Shown: positions 38,128 through 47,005 of the stretch, in pieces
Numbering within the stretch: the stretch's first letter is position 1
Layout of the letters: every line of letters starts with the position of its first letter
Source: Paenibacillus sinopodophylli
Lineage (GTDB): Bacteria; Bacillota; Bacilli; Paenibacillales; Paenibacillaceae
Assembly: GCF_005930355.1 (NCBI RefSeq)
Contig: NZ_VDBO01000021.1
Coordinates: 1-56,295, forward strand
Reading direction: 5' to 3'
DNA: 56,295 nucleotides
The notes under the pieces: model-generated
Told to the model about the DNA's origin: nothing
The model's input: only the letters and a program-made list of their open reading frames with translations
Databases searched by the model: none
Program-made: the position numbers and the translations under genes

Positions 38128-39879
38128 TTATTCGTCCTGCATTTCCTGAGTCGAGAAGACGGAGCTCATCGACTTCATCTTTTCTTTAATGCCGCAAACA
38201 CCGTCAATCTGCTTAACGTTTTTGCTGACAGTCGCAATGGACGTTCCGTATCTAAGTGATACCTCATGATAAGATATCGAACGCCGGTGCATTTTGGCTG
38301 TTAAATATTCTAGCGCGGCAGCCCAGCCCTCAGGCTTTGTGAGCTTAGGAACATCGGGATAGACACGCGACAAAAATTCTACCCATAGGGTCATTAAATC
38401 ATGCTGCTGAACCAAATCGTATTGCTTGCTCATACGCGACAGCGCCGCTTCTACAACTGCCTGCCATTTGTCTTCCCATACTGGAAGTCTTGATGGAACG
38501 CGATTCGGTTCGATTACCGTTTCCTTCCCTTCGAGGAAGATCGGCAGCGGCTCTTGCACACCCATCGTGCGGAGCACGAAGATCGCAATTCGCTTTAGGT
38601 AATCATCCTCATCTCGCTCGAGCAGGAAGGTCTGCAATACGTCCTTCACCTCACTATCGGCAATCATGCCGAGTGCCTGAATAACCTGCAGCTTCGTATG
38701 CTGATCGCCATGACGCAGCGCCCAGAAAAACGAAGACCGCACAAGCGGATCACGCTTGAGATGGTCGGGAATACCGTCAGAAGACTTCTCCCACAGCTTG
38801 AACTGTTCCTCGAAAGGCAAATGGTAGTGATAGCTGATGGACGCCGTCATCTCCCCGCCTCGCAGAAGCTCTAGTTGCTCCATATAATAATGGGGTATGC
38901 CTGATTTGGGATCCAGCTTAATCGTCTGCTTCCATAACCGTTCCGCTTCCTGCAGACGTCCGATATTGCATGCTGCGACAGCCGCATAATGGTATAAGCT
39001 CGGGTCCTGCGTCAGCTCAGCGTCTTTCAGCAGCCTTGTAAAATGCTTGTAAGCAGCCCCATGCTCTCCTAAGATGCCCATTGTGGTTGCCAGTTTAAAC
39101 ACATGTTCCTGATGAAACGGCACGGTTTTGACAAGCAGGTCGACAAGGGGACGAAGGCTGTCCTCATCATTCTTGTGCTGATAGAAGATTGCGAGATTGC
39201 ATAGCGCGTGCAGATTGCCTGCTTCCAGCTCAAGCACCTCATGAATCGTGTCCATCGCTTTCTCAAACATACCCATATAGTAGAAAGCAAGCGCCAGATT
39301 GTTGCGCGCTGCAAGAAAGTCAGGCTGACCTTCAATGATTTTCTCTAAAATGCGCACAGCCTCCGTGAACTTGCCTTCCTCCAGCAAAGTACGGGCCAAA
39401 TCATGCTCCACCATGCCTTCGCGAGACTTAATGTTAGTTAGACGCGTCGGTCGTTCCAGTTCATAATGCAGTAGATCCATCATATCCTCTGCCTCATCAA
39501 GGAACTGCCCTTCCGAATCCTCTTCTAAATATCGTATAAGCGAGCCTTCGGCTGCTTCATATTGCTCCATATTGGCAAAGTTGTTCGCCATATAGAAATG
39601 GCATTCCGTCATCGTCGGATCAAGCTCATCCACAATCCAGCCCAAGATCCGGTTCGACTCCTCGTAATTGCCCATCTCAGATAGAATGCCGGCCATATTG
39701 CAATGGTTTACCGGATTATCCGGTTCGTATTCCACGGCGCGACGAAAATATTTAAGTGCCTTGTCATAATGGAATCGATCAAGTGACCGAACCGCACGTT
39801 CGAAAAAAAACGTAGCGTCCCATTGAACCGGTATGACTTTCGTCTGTTGATCTACGGCAACACGTTTCTTCCCTTTCAT
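38128..39879 (-). CDS. TPR-repeat protein with C-terminal HTH-like segment (YvcD-like)
   Basis: A 583-residue cytoplasmic protein. About eight tetratricopeptide-like repeats span residues 20-330 (YDKALKYFRRAVEYEPDNPVN, FTEAVRILEKIIEGQPDFLAARN). A helical middle section and a C-terminal segment (ISYHEVSLRYGTSIATVSKN, about 540-560) look like a helix-turn-helix. In Bacillus a TPR protein (yvcD) also precedes trxB; function unknown. ATG 39879 is chosen because GGAGGTG lies 8 nt upstream; the longer frame to 40005 is not supported. Confidence 0.82.
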   Translation of the reverse strand: MKGKKRVAVDQQTKVIPVQWDATFFFERAVRSLDRFHYDKALKYFRRAVEYEPDNPVNHCNMAGILSEMGNYEESNRILGWIVDELDPTMTECHFYMANNFANMEQYEAAEGSLIRYLEEDSEGQFLDEAEDMMDLLHYELERPTRLTNIKSREGMVEHDLARTLLEEGKFTEAVRILEKIIEGQPDFLAARNNLALAFYYMGMFEKAMDTIHEVLELEAGNLHALCNLAIFYQHKNDEDSLRPLVDLLVKTVPFHQEHVFKLATTMGILGEHGAAYKHFTRLLKDAELTQDPSLYHYAAVAACNIGRLQEAERLWKQTIKLDPKSGIPHYYMEQLELLRGGEMTASISYHYHLPFEEQFKLWEKSSDGIPDHLKRDPLVRSSFFWALRHGDQHTKLQVIQALGMIADSEVKDVLQTFLLERDEDDYLKRIAIFVLRTMGVQEPLPIFLEGKETVIEPNRVPSRLPVWEDKWQAVVEAALSRMSKQYDLVQQHDLMTLWVEFLSRVYPDVPKLTKPEGWAAALEYLTAKMHRRSISYHEVSLRYGTSIATVSKNVKQIDGVCGIKEKMKSMSSVFSTQEMQDE

Positions 39880-40045
39880 TGGCAAGGCACCTCCCGTTAC
39901 TTCCGATTTTCTACGATTATACCATAGCCGTACCTTTGAGAACATGAAAGAATATGTGGGAAAATCGCGGACAGCAAATATGCCGCCCGCGATTTCCCTC
40001 GTCATTCCTATTCAATTCATGCGCTCAGCATTCCTGATTGAGCAC

Positions 40046-40996
40046 TTATACGCCATTGCTTTTGAACAGCGTACTGATCGAGCCGCCCTCCAAAATAATG
40101 CGAGTTGCTTCTGCAAGCAGTGGAGCAACTGAAAGCACCTTAAAGCGCTCTGGAGTGGATTCCGGCAAGCTGATGGAGTCCGTTACAATGACTTCTTTAA
40201 TATTGGGATGATCCAAACGCTCAATGGCTGAGCCGGAGAATAGCGGGTGCGTTGCGCAAACATATACGTCCTCGGCGCCGCGCTCCTTCAAGCCTTCCAC
40301 CACATTCACAATTGTGGTACCTGTGTCGATCAGATCCTCGATAATGATTGGTGTCTGACCTTCTACATCCCCGATCACGTGTGTAATGACCGATTCATTA
40401 TGCGCAGGGCGTTTCTTGATCATAATCGCAAACGATGTATCCAGGTAGTTCGCAAGCTTCTCTGCGGTTGAAGCACGTCCTGCATCCGGCGATACAACAA
40501 CCGGGTTCTTGATGTTTTTTGACTTCAAATAATCGCTGATGAGATCAAGCGCAGTCATATGATCGACCGGAATGTTGAAGAAGCCTTGAATAGCTGGCGC
40601 ATGCAGGTCGATTGTGATTACGCGGTTCGCTCCAACAGTCGTGAGCACATCCGCCAGCATTTTTGCTGAAATCGGCTCCCGTGGTGCTGCTTTGCGCTCC
40701 TGACGCGCATAGCCGTAATACGGCATAATGATGTTGACCGTTCTTGCGGATGCACGCTTCGCCGCATCGATCATCACGAGCAATTCAACAAAATGCTCGT
40801 TGATCGGATGAGAGAATGATTGTACAAGGAAAACGTCGCAGTTCCGAATCGTTTCCTCATAATGCACATAAATCTCTCCGCTTTTGAAACGGGACATCTT
40901 GATCGCGCCTAAAGTCAGACCAAGCTCTGCACTAATTTTCTGAGCCAATACCGGATTAGACGAACCCGAAAAAATACGCACCTTGTCGCTTAACAT
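40046..40996 (-). CDS. Ribose-phosphate pyrophosphokinase (divergent paralogue)
   Basis: The 316-residue protein makes PRPP from ribose 5-phosphate and ATP. It has N-terminal VRIFSGSSNPVLAQKI, flexible-loop motif RQERKAAPREPISAKMLADVL, DLHAPAIQGFFNIPVDH, and PRPP loop IIIEDLIDTGTTI. Several positions differ from the canonical Bacillales Prs (KARSREP; SPDHGG versus SPDAGRAS here). The usual prs sits beside glmU, not here, so this is probably a second copy. It lies in the same direction as, and downstream of, the histidine genes, whose first enzyme HisG uses PRPP. CAGGAGGG precedes ATG 40996. Confidence 0.88.
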   Translation of the reverse strand: MLSDKVRIFSGSSNPVLAQKISAELGLTLGAIKMSRFKSGEIYVHYEETIRNCDVFLVQSFSHPINEHFVELLVMIDAAKRASARTVNIIMPYYGYARQERKAAPREPISAKMLADVLTTVGANRVITIDLHAPAIQGFFNIPVDHMTALDLISDYLKSKNIKNPVVVSPDAGRASTAEKLANYLDTSFAIMIKKRPAHNESVITHVIGDVEGQTPIIIEDLIDTGTTIVNVVEGLKERGAEDVYVCATHPLFSGSAIERLDHPNIKEVIVTDSISLPESTPERFKVLSVAPLLAEATRIILEGGSISTLFKSNGV

Positions 40997-41111
40997 GATA
41001 CCCTCCTGAGCGTTAAAACCAATTAATTTTACGGAACAATTACTCGTCCTTGTCGCATCATTCGACAAAGCTTATTTGATCTTCTATATTATACATGTAA
41101 TTTACGATATT

Positions 41112-41918
41112 TCAAAAATCAATCATCACTAATTTTCGACAATTAAATGTCGCCAGCTGTTTAAAACCTACTTCTCTCAGCACACTGTATGCTTGATCCA
41201 AGTATTGGCCAAGTCTTTCAGGCTGATGGGCATCGGAGCCCACTGTTATAGGGATGCCTAGATCACGCGCATATTCGAGCATTCTGCGGCTTGGGAACAT
41301 CTCTGCGGCAGGCGTACGAAGACCAGATGCATTAAGCTCGATCGCTATCCCGCTCCGCTTGACCGCTTCCAAGGCCGCATTCTCCAAATGGATTACATCC
41401 TCGCTTGGCTTAAAGCCGAAGCGTTTGATAACATCAATATGCCCAATATAGTCATAAAAGCCGCTCGCCGCCGCTTTGCCCACAGCTGCGTAATACTGCT
41501 CGTAAACCGCCATGCGGTCACGGCCTTCCCACCCTGCCGTTTGCCGAAAGTCGGTAATATCCCATTCGCCTAGAAAGTGAACAGAGCCAATCACATAATC
41601 CCAAGGATAAGCTTTGACGATCGTTTCAATCTGTTCCTCACAGCCCTCGATATAATCGCCCTCCAAGCCCACCCGGATGTCGATCTGACCCTTGTACTTT
41701 TCTTTAAGAGTGAGGCACTCCTCTACATAACGAGGCAGCTCATCCATAGGCATGGCCATCTCTGGGTAATAAGTAGCCGGATCAACATGGAGCAGCGGCA
41801 TATGATCGGAAAGGCCGAGCTGCACGAGTCCGATCTCTATTCCCTTCCGAACGTACTCCTCCAGCTCGCCTACAGCGTGACCACAGCGGGCATGATGGGT
41901 ATGGTAATCGATAAACAT
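41112..41918 (-). CDS. hisJ: Histidinol-phosphatase, PHP family
   Basis: The 268-residue metal-dependent PHP phosphoesterase has DYHTHHARCGHA at the N terminus, LSDHMP, GLEGDYIEG, GSVHFLG, GHIDVIKRFG and the late GSDAHQPERLG metal ligands. It removes phosphate from L-histidinol phosphate, the penultimate histidine step. It lies 140 nt after hisIE. The bifunctional HisB phosphatase domain is missing from hisB, so this enzyme is required. The ribosome binding site is weak. Confidence 0.9.
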   Translation of the reverse strand: MFIDYHTHHARCGHAVGELEEYVRKGIEIGLVQLGLSDHMPLLHVDPATYYPEMAMPMDELPRYVEECLTLKEKYKGQIDIRVGLEGDYIEGCEEQIETIVKAYPWDYVIGSVHFLGEWDITDFRQTAGWEGRDRMAVYEQYYAAVGKAAASGFYDYIGHIDVIKRFGFKPSEDVIHLENAALEAVKRSGIAIELNASGLRTPAAEMFPSRRMLEYARDLGIPITVGSDAHQPERLGQYLDQAYSVLREVGFKQLATFNCRKLVMIDF

Positions 41919-42059
41919 GTGCGTACCGGCCTTTCTATTATGAGTTGCGTGATGGGTGATTTTGGTGGTTCAAGTGATTGGTGCGAAACACATAATTCAA
42001 TTGATTGATGTGACTTATTTGAATCAAGTGATTGTTTAGATTTAGAGATAAGCCACTGC

Positions 42060-42752
42060 TTATCTCATCTTGTTCGTTGTCGGTTTTCCGTGACGACTGT
42101 TAATCTCGCTGATCACATCATCAAACGGGAGCCCTCTCTCGCGAAGCAGCACCATCAGATGGAAAATCAAATCGCCAACTTCGCTTCTCAGCTCATCGTT
42201 ATCCTTATTTTTGGCGGCGATAATGACCTCTGAAGCTTCCTCGCCGACCTTTTTCAAGATTTTGTCCACGCCTTTGTCGAACAAATACGACGTGTAAGAG
42301 CCTTCAGGGCGCTCTGCATAACGTTCAGCAATTGTGCCTTCCAGCTGTCCAAGTGTAGCGAAACGGTCGGAAGTCGTGACTGCATCGCTTGTGGATGCCG
42401 CCTCACGTCCATTTATCTCCACCGCATTGAAGAAGCAGCTGTAGCGGCCTGTATGGCAGGCTGGGCCTACCTGATCTACTTTGACCAGAAGCGTGTCGCC
42501 ATCGCAATCATAAGTCATGGAAACGATACGCTGTGTATGCCCACTGGTGGCACCTTTGTTCCACAGCTCATTGCGCGAACGGCTCCAGAACCACGTTACA
42601 CCCGACTCTACAGAAAGCTGCAGCGATTCTTTATTCATGTAGGCCATCATAAGCACTTCTTTGCTTTGTGCATCCTGTACAATTGCAGGCACAAGCCCCG
42701 CGTCATCCCATTTGATGCTAGAGCTGAGCTCGCTTTGATTCGAATCCGTCAT
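42060..42752 (-). CDS. hisIE: Phosphoribosyl-AMP cyclohydrolase / phosphoribosyl-ATP pyrophosphatase fusion
   Basis: A 230-residue bifunctional enzyme. The HisI domain (about 10-115) has WFWSRSRNELWNKGATSGH, YDCDGDTLLVKVDQVGPACHTG with zinc-binding Cys. The HisE domain (about 135-225) has GEEASEVIIAAKN and E-x4-DLIFHLMVLL. It catalyses steps 2 and 3 of histidine synthesis. ATG overlaps the hisF stop by 4 nt (ATGA). Last gene of the operon. Confidence 0.96.
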   Translation of the reverse strand: MTDSNQSELSSSIKWDDAGLVPAIVQDAQSKEVLMMAYMNKESLQLSVESGVTWFWSRSRNELWNKGATSGHTQRIVSMTYDCDGDTLLVKVDQVGPACHTGRYSCFFNAVEINGREAASTSDAVTTSDRFATLGQLEGTIAERYAERPEGSYTSYLFDKGVDKILKKVGEEASEVIIAAKNKDNDELRSEVGDLIFHLMVLLRERGLPFDDVISEINSRHGKPTTNKMR

Positions 42753-43507
42753 CGTACCTCTACTCCCTTTAACCGCAAATCATCCTTCACTTCGCGGATC
42801 GTCATTTCTTTATAGTGGAATATCGTAGCGGCAAGCGCCGCATCGGCATGTGCCTGCTTGAACACATCGTTGAAGTGTTCAATTCTTCCCGCTCCGCCTG
42901 ATGCAATAACCGGGATACCCAGCGATTCCGATACCGCCTTGGTCAGCTTAATATCGAAGCCATCCTTTGTTCCATCCGCATCCATGCTTGTTAGCAGAAT
43001 TTCGCCCGCTCCGAGACGCTCCACCTCGCGTGCCCATTCGAGCGCCTTGATGCCTGTTGTTTTACGTCCGCCGTGTGTGTACACTTCCCACTCGCCCCAC
43101 TCCGCATTAAACTTCGCGTCTATGGCAACCACGATGCACTGCGAGCCGAACTTGCGAGAACCCTCCTGCACAAGTGCAGGATTAACGACAGCCGCCGTAT
43201 TAATGCCGATCTTGTCCGCGCCTGCGCGCAGCAGCCTCTTCATGTCATCGACATGGGAGATGCCTCCGCCTACTGTGAACGGTATCGTAATTTCTCCTGC
43301 TGTCCGCTTAACGACCTCGATCATTGTTGCGCGACCTTCTACAGAAGCCGAGATATCCAAAAATACAAGTTCATCTGCGCCTTCTTGGTCATAGGTGGCC
43401 GCAAGCTCGACAGGATCACCCGCATCGCGCAGGTTTACGAAGTTCACGCCTTTCACAACGCGTCCGTCCTTGACGTCAAGGCACGGAATAATACGCTTCG
43501 CCAGCAT
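42749..43507 (-). CDS. hisF: Imidazole glycerol phosphate synthase subunit HisF
   Basis: The 252-residue TIM barrel has the canonical start MLAKRIIPCLDVKDGRVVKG with catalytic Asp11, VGGGI, AIDAKF and the second catalytic Asp in SMDADGTKDGFD. It is the cyclase that uses ammonia channelled from HisH. ATG 43507 is preceded by AAAGGAGAGGG. The 69-nt gap to hisH contains no trace of hisA, which normally lies between them. Confidence 0.96.
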   Translation of the reverse strand: MLAKRIIPCLDVKDGRVVKGVNFVNLRDAGDPVELAATYDQEGADELVFLDISASVEGRATMIEVVKRTAGEITIPFTVGGGISHVDDMKRLLRAGADKIGINTAAVVNPALVQEGSRKFGSQCIVVAIDAKFNAEWGEWEVYTHGGRKTTGIKALEWAREVERLGAGEILLTSMDADGTKDGFDIKLTKAVSESLGIPVIASGGAGRIEHFNDVFKQAHADAALAATIFHYKEMTIREVKDDLRLKGVEVR

Positions 43508-43576
43508 GTTTCCCTCTCCTTTGTGCCCAATAAAACAGGCTTCATCTATAGGAACCACTGTATAATCACGTGGTAA

Positions 43577-44191
43577 TTACTGTTCGTTTTTCGTTAACGC
43601 GAGGAATCTGCCCAGCAGTTGCATGCCCAGCTTACCGCTTTTCTCCGGATGGAACTGCATACCGTACACGTTGCCGCGTCCTACAATCGCCGTTACTTGC
43701 TGGTAATAATCCGTAGTCGCCAGCAAGTCGGAGTCCTGCTCCGGCTTCGCATGGAAGGAATGGACAAAATACACATGACCTTCAGTCAAACCATTGAATA
43801 GCGGCGACTGCTCTTGCAGGAAAGATAGCTTATTCCAGCCCATGTGCGGAATTTTGTAGTCGCCCGCGAAGCGAACGACCTTGCCAGGAAGCAGATTAAG
43901 CCCCTCATGCGTCCCGTACTCCTCGCTCTCGCTGAACAACAGCTGCATGCCAAGGCAAATGCCAAGCATCGGCTTACCGGAAGCAGCGTACGCTTTGGCT
44001 ACCTCATCAAGCTTCGTCTCGCGCAAGTTCTCCATCGCATCGCCGAAAGCGCCGACGCCTGGCAGAATTGCACCGTCTGCAGCAGTAATTGTCTGTGGAT
44101 CATCGGTAATAACCGCTTCGTAGCCCAGACGCTCTACCGCTTTGCTTACGCTGTATAGATTGCCCATGCCGTAATCGATGATCGCGATCAT
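43577..44191 (-). CDS. hisH: Imidazole glycerol phosphate synthase glutaminase HisH
   Basis: The 204-residue class-I glutamine amidotransferase has nucleophile Cys in GICLGMQLLF, and His-Glu in MQFHPEKSG. It supplies ammonia to HisF. ATG 44191 (MIAIIDYGMGN) follows the hisB stop by one base and has GGGAG 9 nt upstream; the longer frame to 44269 overlaps hisB and is rejected. Confidence 0.96.
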   Translation of the reverse strand: MIAIIDYGMGNLYSVSKAVERLGYEAVITDDPQTITAADGAILPGVGAFGDAMENLRETKLDEVAKAYAASGKPMLGICLGMQLLFSESEEYGTHEGLNLLPGKVVRFAGDYKIPHMGWNKLSFLQEQSPLFNGLTEGHVYFVHSFHAKPEQDSDLLATTDYYQQVTAIVGRGNVYGMQFHPEKSGKLGMQLLGRFLALTKNEQ

Positions 44192-44192
44192 G

Positions 44193-44798
44193 CTATAGCA
44201 CTCCCTTCGTTGAAGGTACTCCTTGTACACGTGGATCAATGCTAGTCGCTTCATCGAGCGCACGTCCAAGCGCCTTGAATACGGCTTCGATCATGTGATG
44301 CGTGTTTTTGCCGTAATGTACGATTACATGCAATGTAATACGCGACTCCAACGCAAGCTTCCATAGAAATTCGTGAACAAGCTCTGTAGAGAAGCTGCCT
44401 ACCTGCGTAGATGGATACTCTGCACGATACTCAAAGTGCGGACGGTTGCTCACGTCAACAATAACCTGTGCAAGCGCCTCATCCATCGGTACGAACACGC
44501 TCGCATAACGCTTAATGCCGCGTTTTTCGCCAAGCGCCTCCCGAAGGGCTTGCCCGATGCAAATACCGATATCCTCTACCGTGTGGTGATCATCGATGTC
44601 GATATCCCCGCGCGCTTCCAGCTCCAGGTTAAACTGGCCGTGCTTCGTAAACAAGTCAAGCATATGGTTTAGGAACGGCACATCCGTTTCGAGCTTCGTC
44701 TCGCCCGTTCCATCTACTGCAAATGTAAGCTTAATATCCGTCTCGTTCGTCTTGCGTGCTACCGATGCTTCGCGTACCTGATTGTCTGACACTTTCAT
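44193..44798 (-). CDS. hisB: Imidazoleglycerol-phosphate dehydratase
   Basis: The 201-residue monofunctional dehydratase has FLNHMLDLFTKHG, IDDHHTVEDIGI and NTHHMIEAVFKALGRA, whose His clusters bind Mn. It forms imidazole acetol phosphate. No N-terminal phosphatase domain, consistent with the separate hisJ. ATG 44798 is chosen with AAGG 8 nt upstream; 44813 lacks a site. Confidence 0.95.
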   Translation of the reverse strand: MKVSDNQVREASVARKTNETDIKLTFAVDGTGETKLETDVPFLNHMLDLFTKHGQFNLELEARGDIDIDDHHTVEDIGICIGQALREALGEKRGIKRYASVFVPMDEALAQVIVDVSNRPHFEYRAEYPSTQVGSFSTELVHEFLWKLALESRITLHVIVHYGKNTHHMIEAVFKALGRALDEATSIDPRVQGVPSTKGVL

Positions 44799-45013
44799 TC
44801 CTTCTTCCTTCATTAGGTTTCGTTTATAGGTTGATTCAAGTTTCTAATGCCGCGTTGTAGTCTCTGCTTTTGCAGCCTTTGTTCTCATCCATTCACCAAT
44901 AGGGCAGTACATCTGAAAAAATGAGCCAGTGCCGCATGCTCCCAGCCGTGTAGCGAATCTCCACACCGCATCCGAGGAAATATCATTTATGATTAATAAG
45001 CTTGCTTGTATGA

Positions 45014-46300
45014 TTACTCGCGCTCTTTCTGTAGACGAATCTCTATTGCGCGAGCGTGCCCCTCAAGTCCTTCATGGCGCGCCAGCGTCATAATCTTCTC
45101 GCCATTAGCAAGCAGCGCTTCTTTACTGTAATAGATCAGGCTGGACTTCTTCAGGAAGTCGTCAACGTTCACCGGCGACGAGAAACGTGCTGTTCCGTTC
45201 GTCGGGATGATGTGATTCGGCCCTGCAAAATAATCGCCAACCGGCTCCGAGCTGTAAGGCCCGAGGAATATGGCACCGGCATTCTGGATGTAGCCGAGCA
45301 GACGCATCGGATCAACCGTCAGCACCTCAAGATGCTCAGGCGCAAGCTGATTGACGACGTCGATGCCTGCTTCTATCGAATCCACGAGCAGCACAGCACC
45401 GTAACTGTCGATTGAGCTGCGCGCGATATCCTGGCGCGGCAGCGTGGACAGCTGACGCTCCACCTCCGCAGCAACCGCCTCAGCAAGCTGCTGCGACGGC
45501 GTAATGAGAATCGCCGACGCCATCTCATCGTGCTCGGCCTGCGACAACAGATCCGCGGCTACGTACGCGGGATCTGCTGAATCGTCTGCAAGCACGACGA
45601 TTTCACTTGGCCCGGCGATACTGTCGATATCGACGGCACCGAATACGGCGCGCTTCGCCAGCGCCACATAAATATTACCCGGTCCGCATATTTTGTCGAC
45701 CGGAGCAATGCTGTCCGTGCCGTATGCAAGCGCGGCAATGGCCTGAGCCCCGCCGACCCGGTACATCTCCTTGACGCCTGCTTCAGCGGCGGCAACGAGT
45801 ATATACGGGTCGATCCCCGCAGTGCCGCCGGTTGCAGGCGGCGTCACCATGACGATCTCCGGCACGCCGGCTACCTGTGCCGGAATCACATTCATCAGCA
45901 CGGACGACGGATAAGCCGCCTTGCCTCCGGGCACGTATACGCCGACCCGCTTCAGCGGTCGCATAATTTGCCCGAGCAGCGTTCCGTCCTGCTGCAGATC
46001 CATCCACGAGGTCCGCATTTGCTTCTCGTGGAACACCCTCACGTTCACGGCCGCTTCGCGTATCGCCGTAAGGAAATCGGCGTCGACCTCTGCGTACGCC
46101 GCCTGAATCTCTTCCTGCGTCACACGCAGCGATGCCGCATCCAGCTTAACCCGGTCATGCTGCTCCGTATACCTCAGCAGCGCCGCATCTCCCTCGGCCT
46201 TTACGTCTGCGACGATTCGCAGAGCCGATTCATTCTGCTCCGGTGTTCCATACTCCACCTCGCGCTTCAATCCAAACTGCTCAGCACGCATAATGCGCAT
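45014..46300 (-). CDS. hisD: Histidinol dehydrogenase
   Basis: The 428-residue Zn-dependent enzyme oxidises L-histidinol to histidine in two NAD-dependent steps. Motifs: YVPGGKAAYPSSVLMN, DKICGPGNIYVALAKR, DIDSIAGPSEIVVLAD, SQAEHDEMASAI and PNHIIPTNGTARF. ATG 46300 fits AAGGAG at 8 nt. A 200-nt gap to hisB holds no recognisable gene; the base composition of hisD is GC-richer than its neighbours. Confidence 0.96.
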   Translation of the reverse strand: MRIMRAEQFGLKREVEYGTPEQNESALRIVADVKAEGDAALLRYTEQHDRVKLDAASLRVTQEEIQAAYAEVDADFLTAIREAAVNVRVFHEKQMRTSWMDLQQDGTLLGQIMRPLKRVGVYVPGGKAAYPSSVLMNVIPAQVAGVPEIVMVTPPATGGTAGIDPYILVAAAEAGVKEMYRVGGAQAIAALAYGTDSIAPVDKICGPGNIYVALAKRAVFGAVDIDSIAGPSEIVVLADDSADPAYVAADLLSQAEHDEMASAILITPSQQLAEAVAAEVERQLSTLPRQDIARSSIDSYGAVLLVDSIEAGIDVVNQLAPEHLEVLTVDPMRLLGYIQNAGAIFLGPYSSEPVGDYFAGPNHIIPTNGTARFSSPVNVDDFLKKSSLIYYSKEALLANGEKIMTLARHEGLEGHARAIEIRLQKERE

Positions 46301-46360
46301 ATCATCCACTCCTTCCTCTTACTCGCCATATGATCAAAGTCTTTTGTCGCCAAAAGACGC

Positions 46361-47005
46361 TTATTCCCGTTTAGCCAGCGTCGCCTGCAAGCGATCGCAC
46401 AAGCCTTGTATCACATCGTTTTTCATCCGGTAGCTCACCCGGTTAGCAATTAAACGGCTAGTGATGCCGAAGATCGACTCCATCTCCACAAGTCCGTTCT
46501 CACGCAGTGTTTGGCCTGTTTCCACCATATCTACAATGCGGTCTGCTAGACCGATCATCGGCGCAAGCTCGATAGAGCCATTCAGCTTAATGACCTCCAC
46601 CTGTTGACCAAGCTCGCGGAAGTATGCGGATGCGACATTCGGATACTTAGTGGCAACGCGGGGATTCATGGTAGGTTTCCAGTCCGGCAATCCGATAACG
46701 GACATCCGGCATTTTGCAATCCCCAGATCAAGCAGCTCGTAAACGTCCTTGTTTTCCTCCATCAGCACATCTTTACCGACAATGCCGATATCTGCCACAC
46801 CATACTCCACATATGTAGGCACATCTACCGGCTTCGCCATTATAAATTCCATGCCTACCTCTGGCAGCTCGATAATGAGCTTGCGCGTATCGTCGAAATC
46901 GCTTGGAATTGGCAGTCCAGCCTCACGGAACAGCTTCGACGCTACTTTATAAATACGGCCCTTAGGCATCGCCACTTTTAAAATATCTTTAGTCTGTCCG
47001 CTCAT
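46361..47005 (-). CDS. hisG: ATP phosphoribosyltransferase, short form
   Basis: The 214-residue catalytic subunit lacks the regulatory C-terminal domain and therefore needs HisZ. It has VAMPKGRIY near the N terminus, ADIGIVGKDVL, ATKYPNVAS, and the PRPP-binding IVDMVETGQTLRENGL. It condenses ATP and PRPP in the first committed histidine step. Its ATG overlaps the hisZ stop (ATGA). Confidence 0.96.
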   Translation of the reverse strand: MSGQTKDILKVAMPKGRIYKVASKLFREAGLPIPSDFDDTRKLIIELPEVGMEFIMAKPVDVPTYVEYGVADIGIVGKDVLMEENKDVYELLDLGIAKCRMSVIGLPDWKPTMNPRVATKYPNVASAYFRELGQQVEVIKLNGSIELAPMIGLADRIVDMVETGQTLRENGLVEMESIFGITSRLIANRVSYRMKNDVIQGLCDRLQATLAKRE

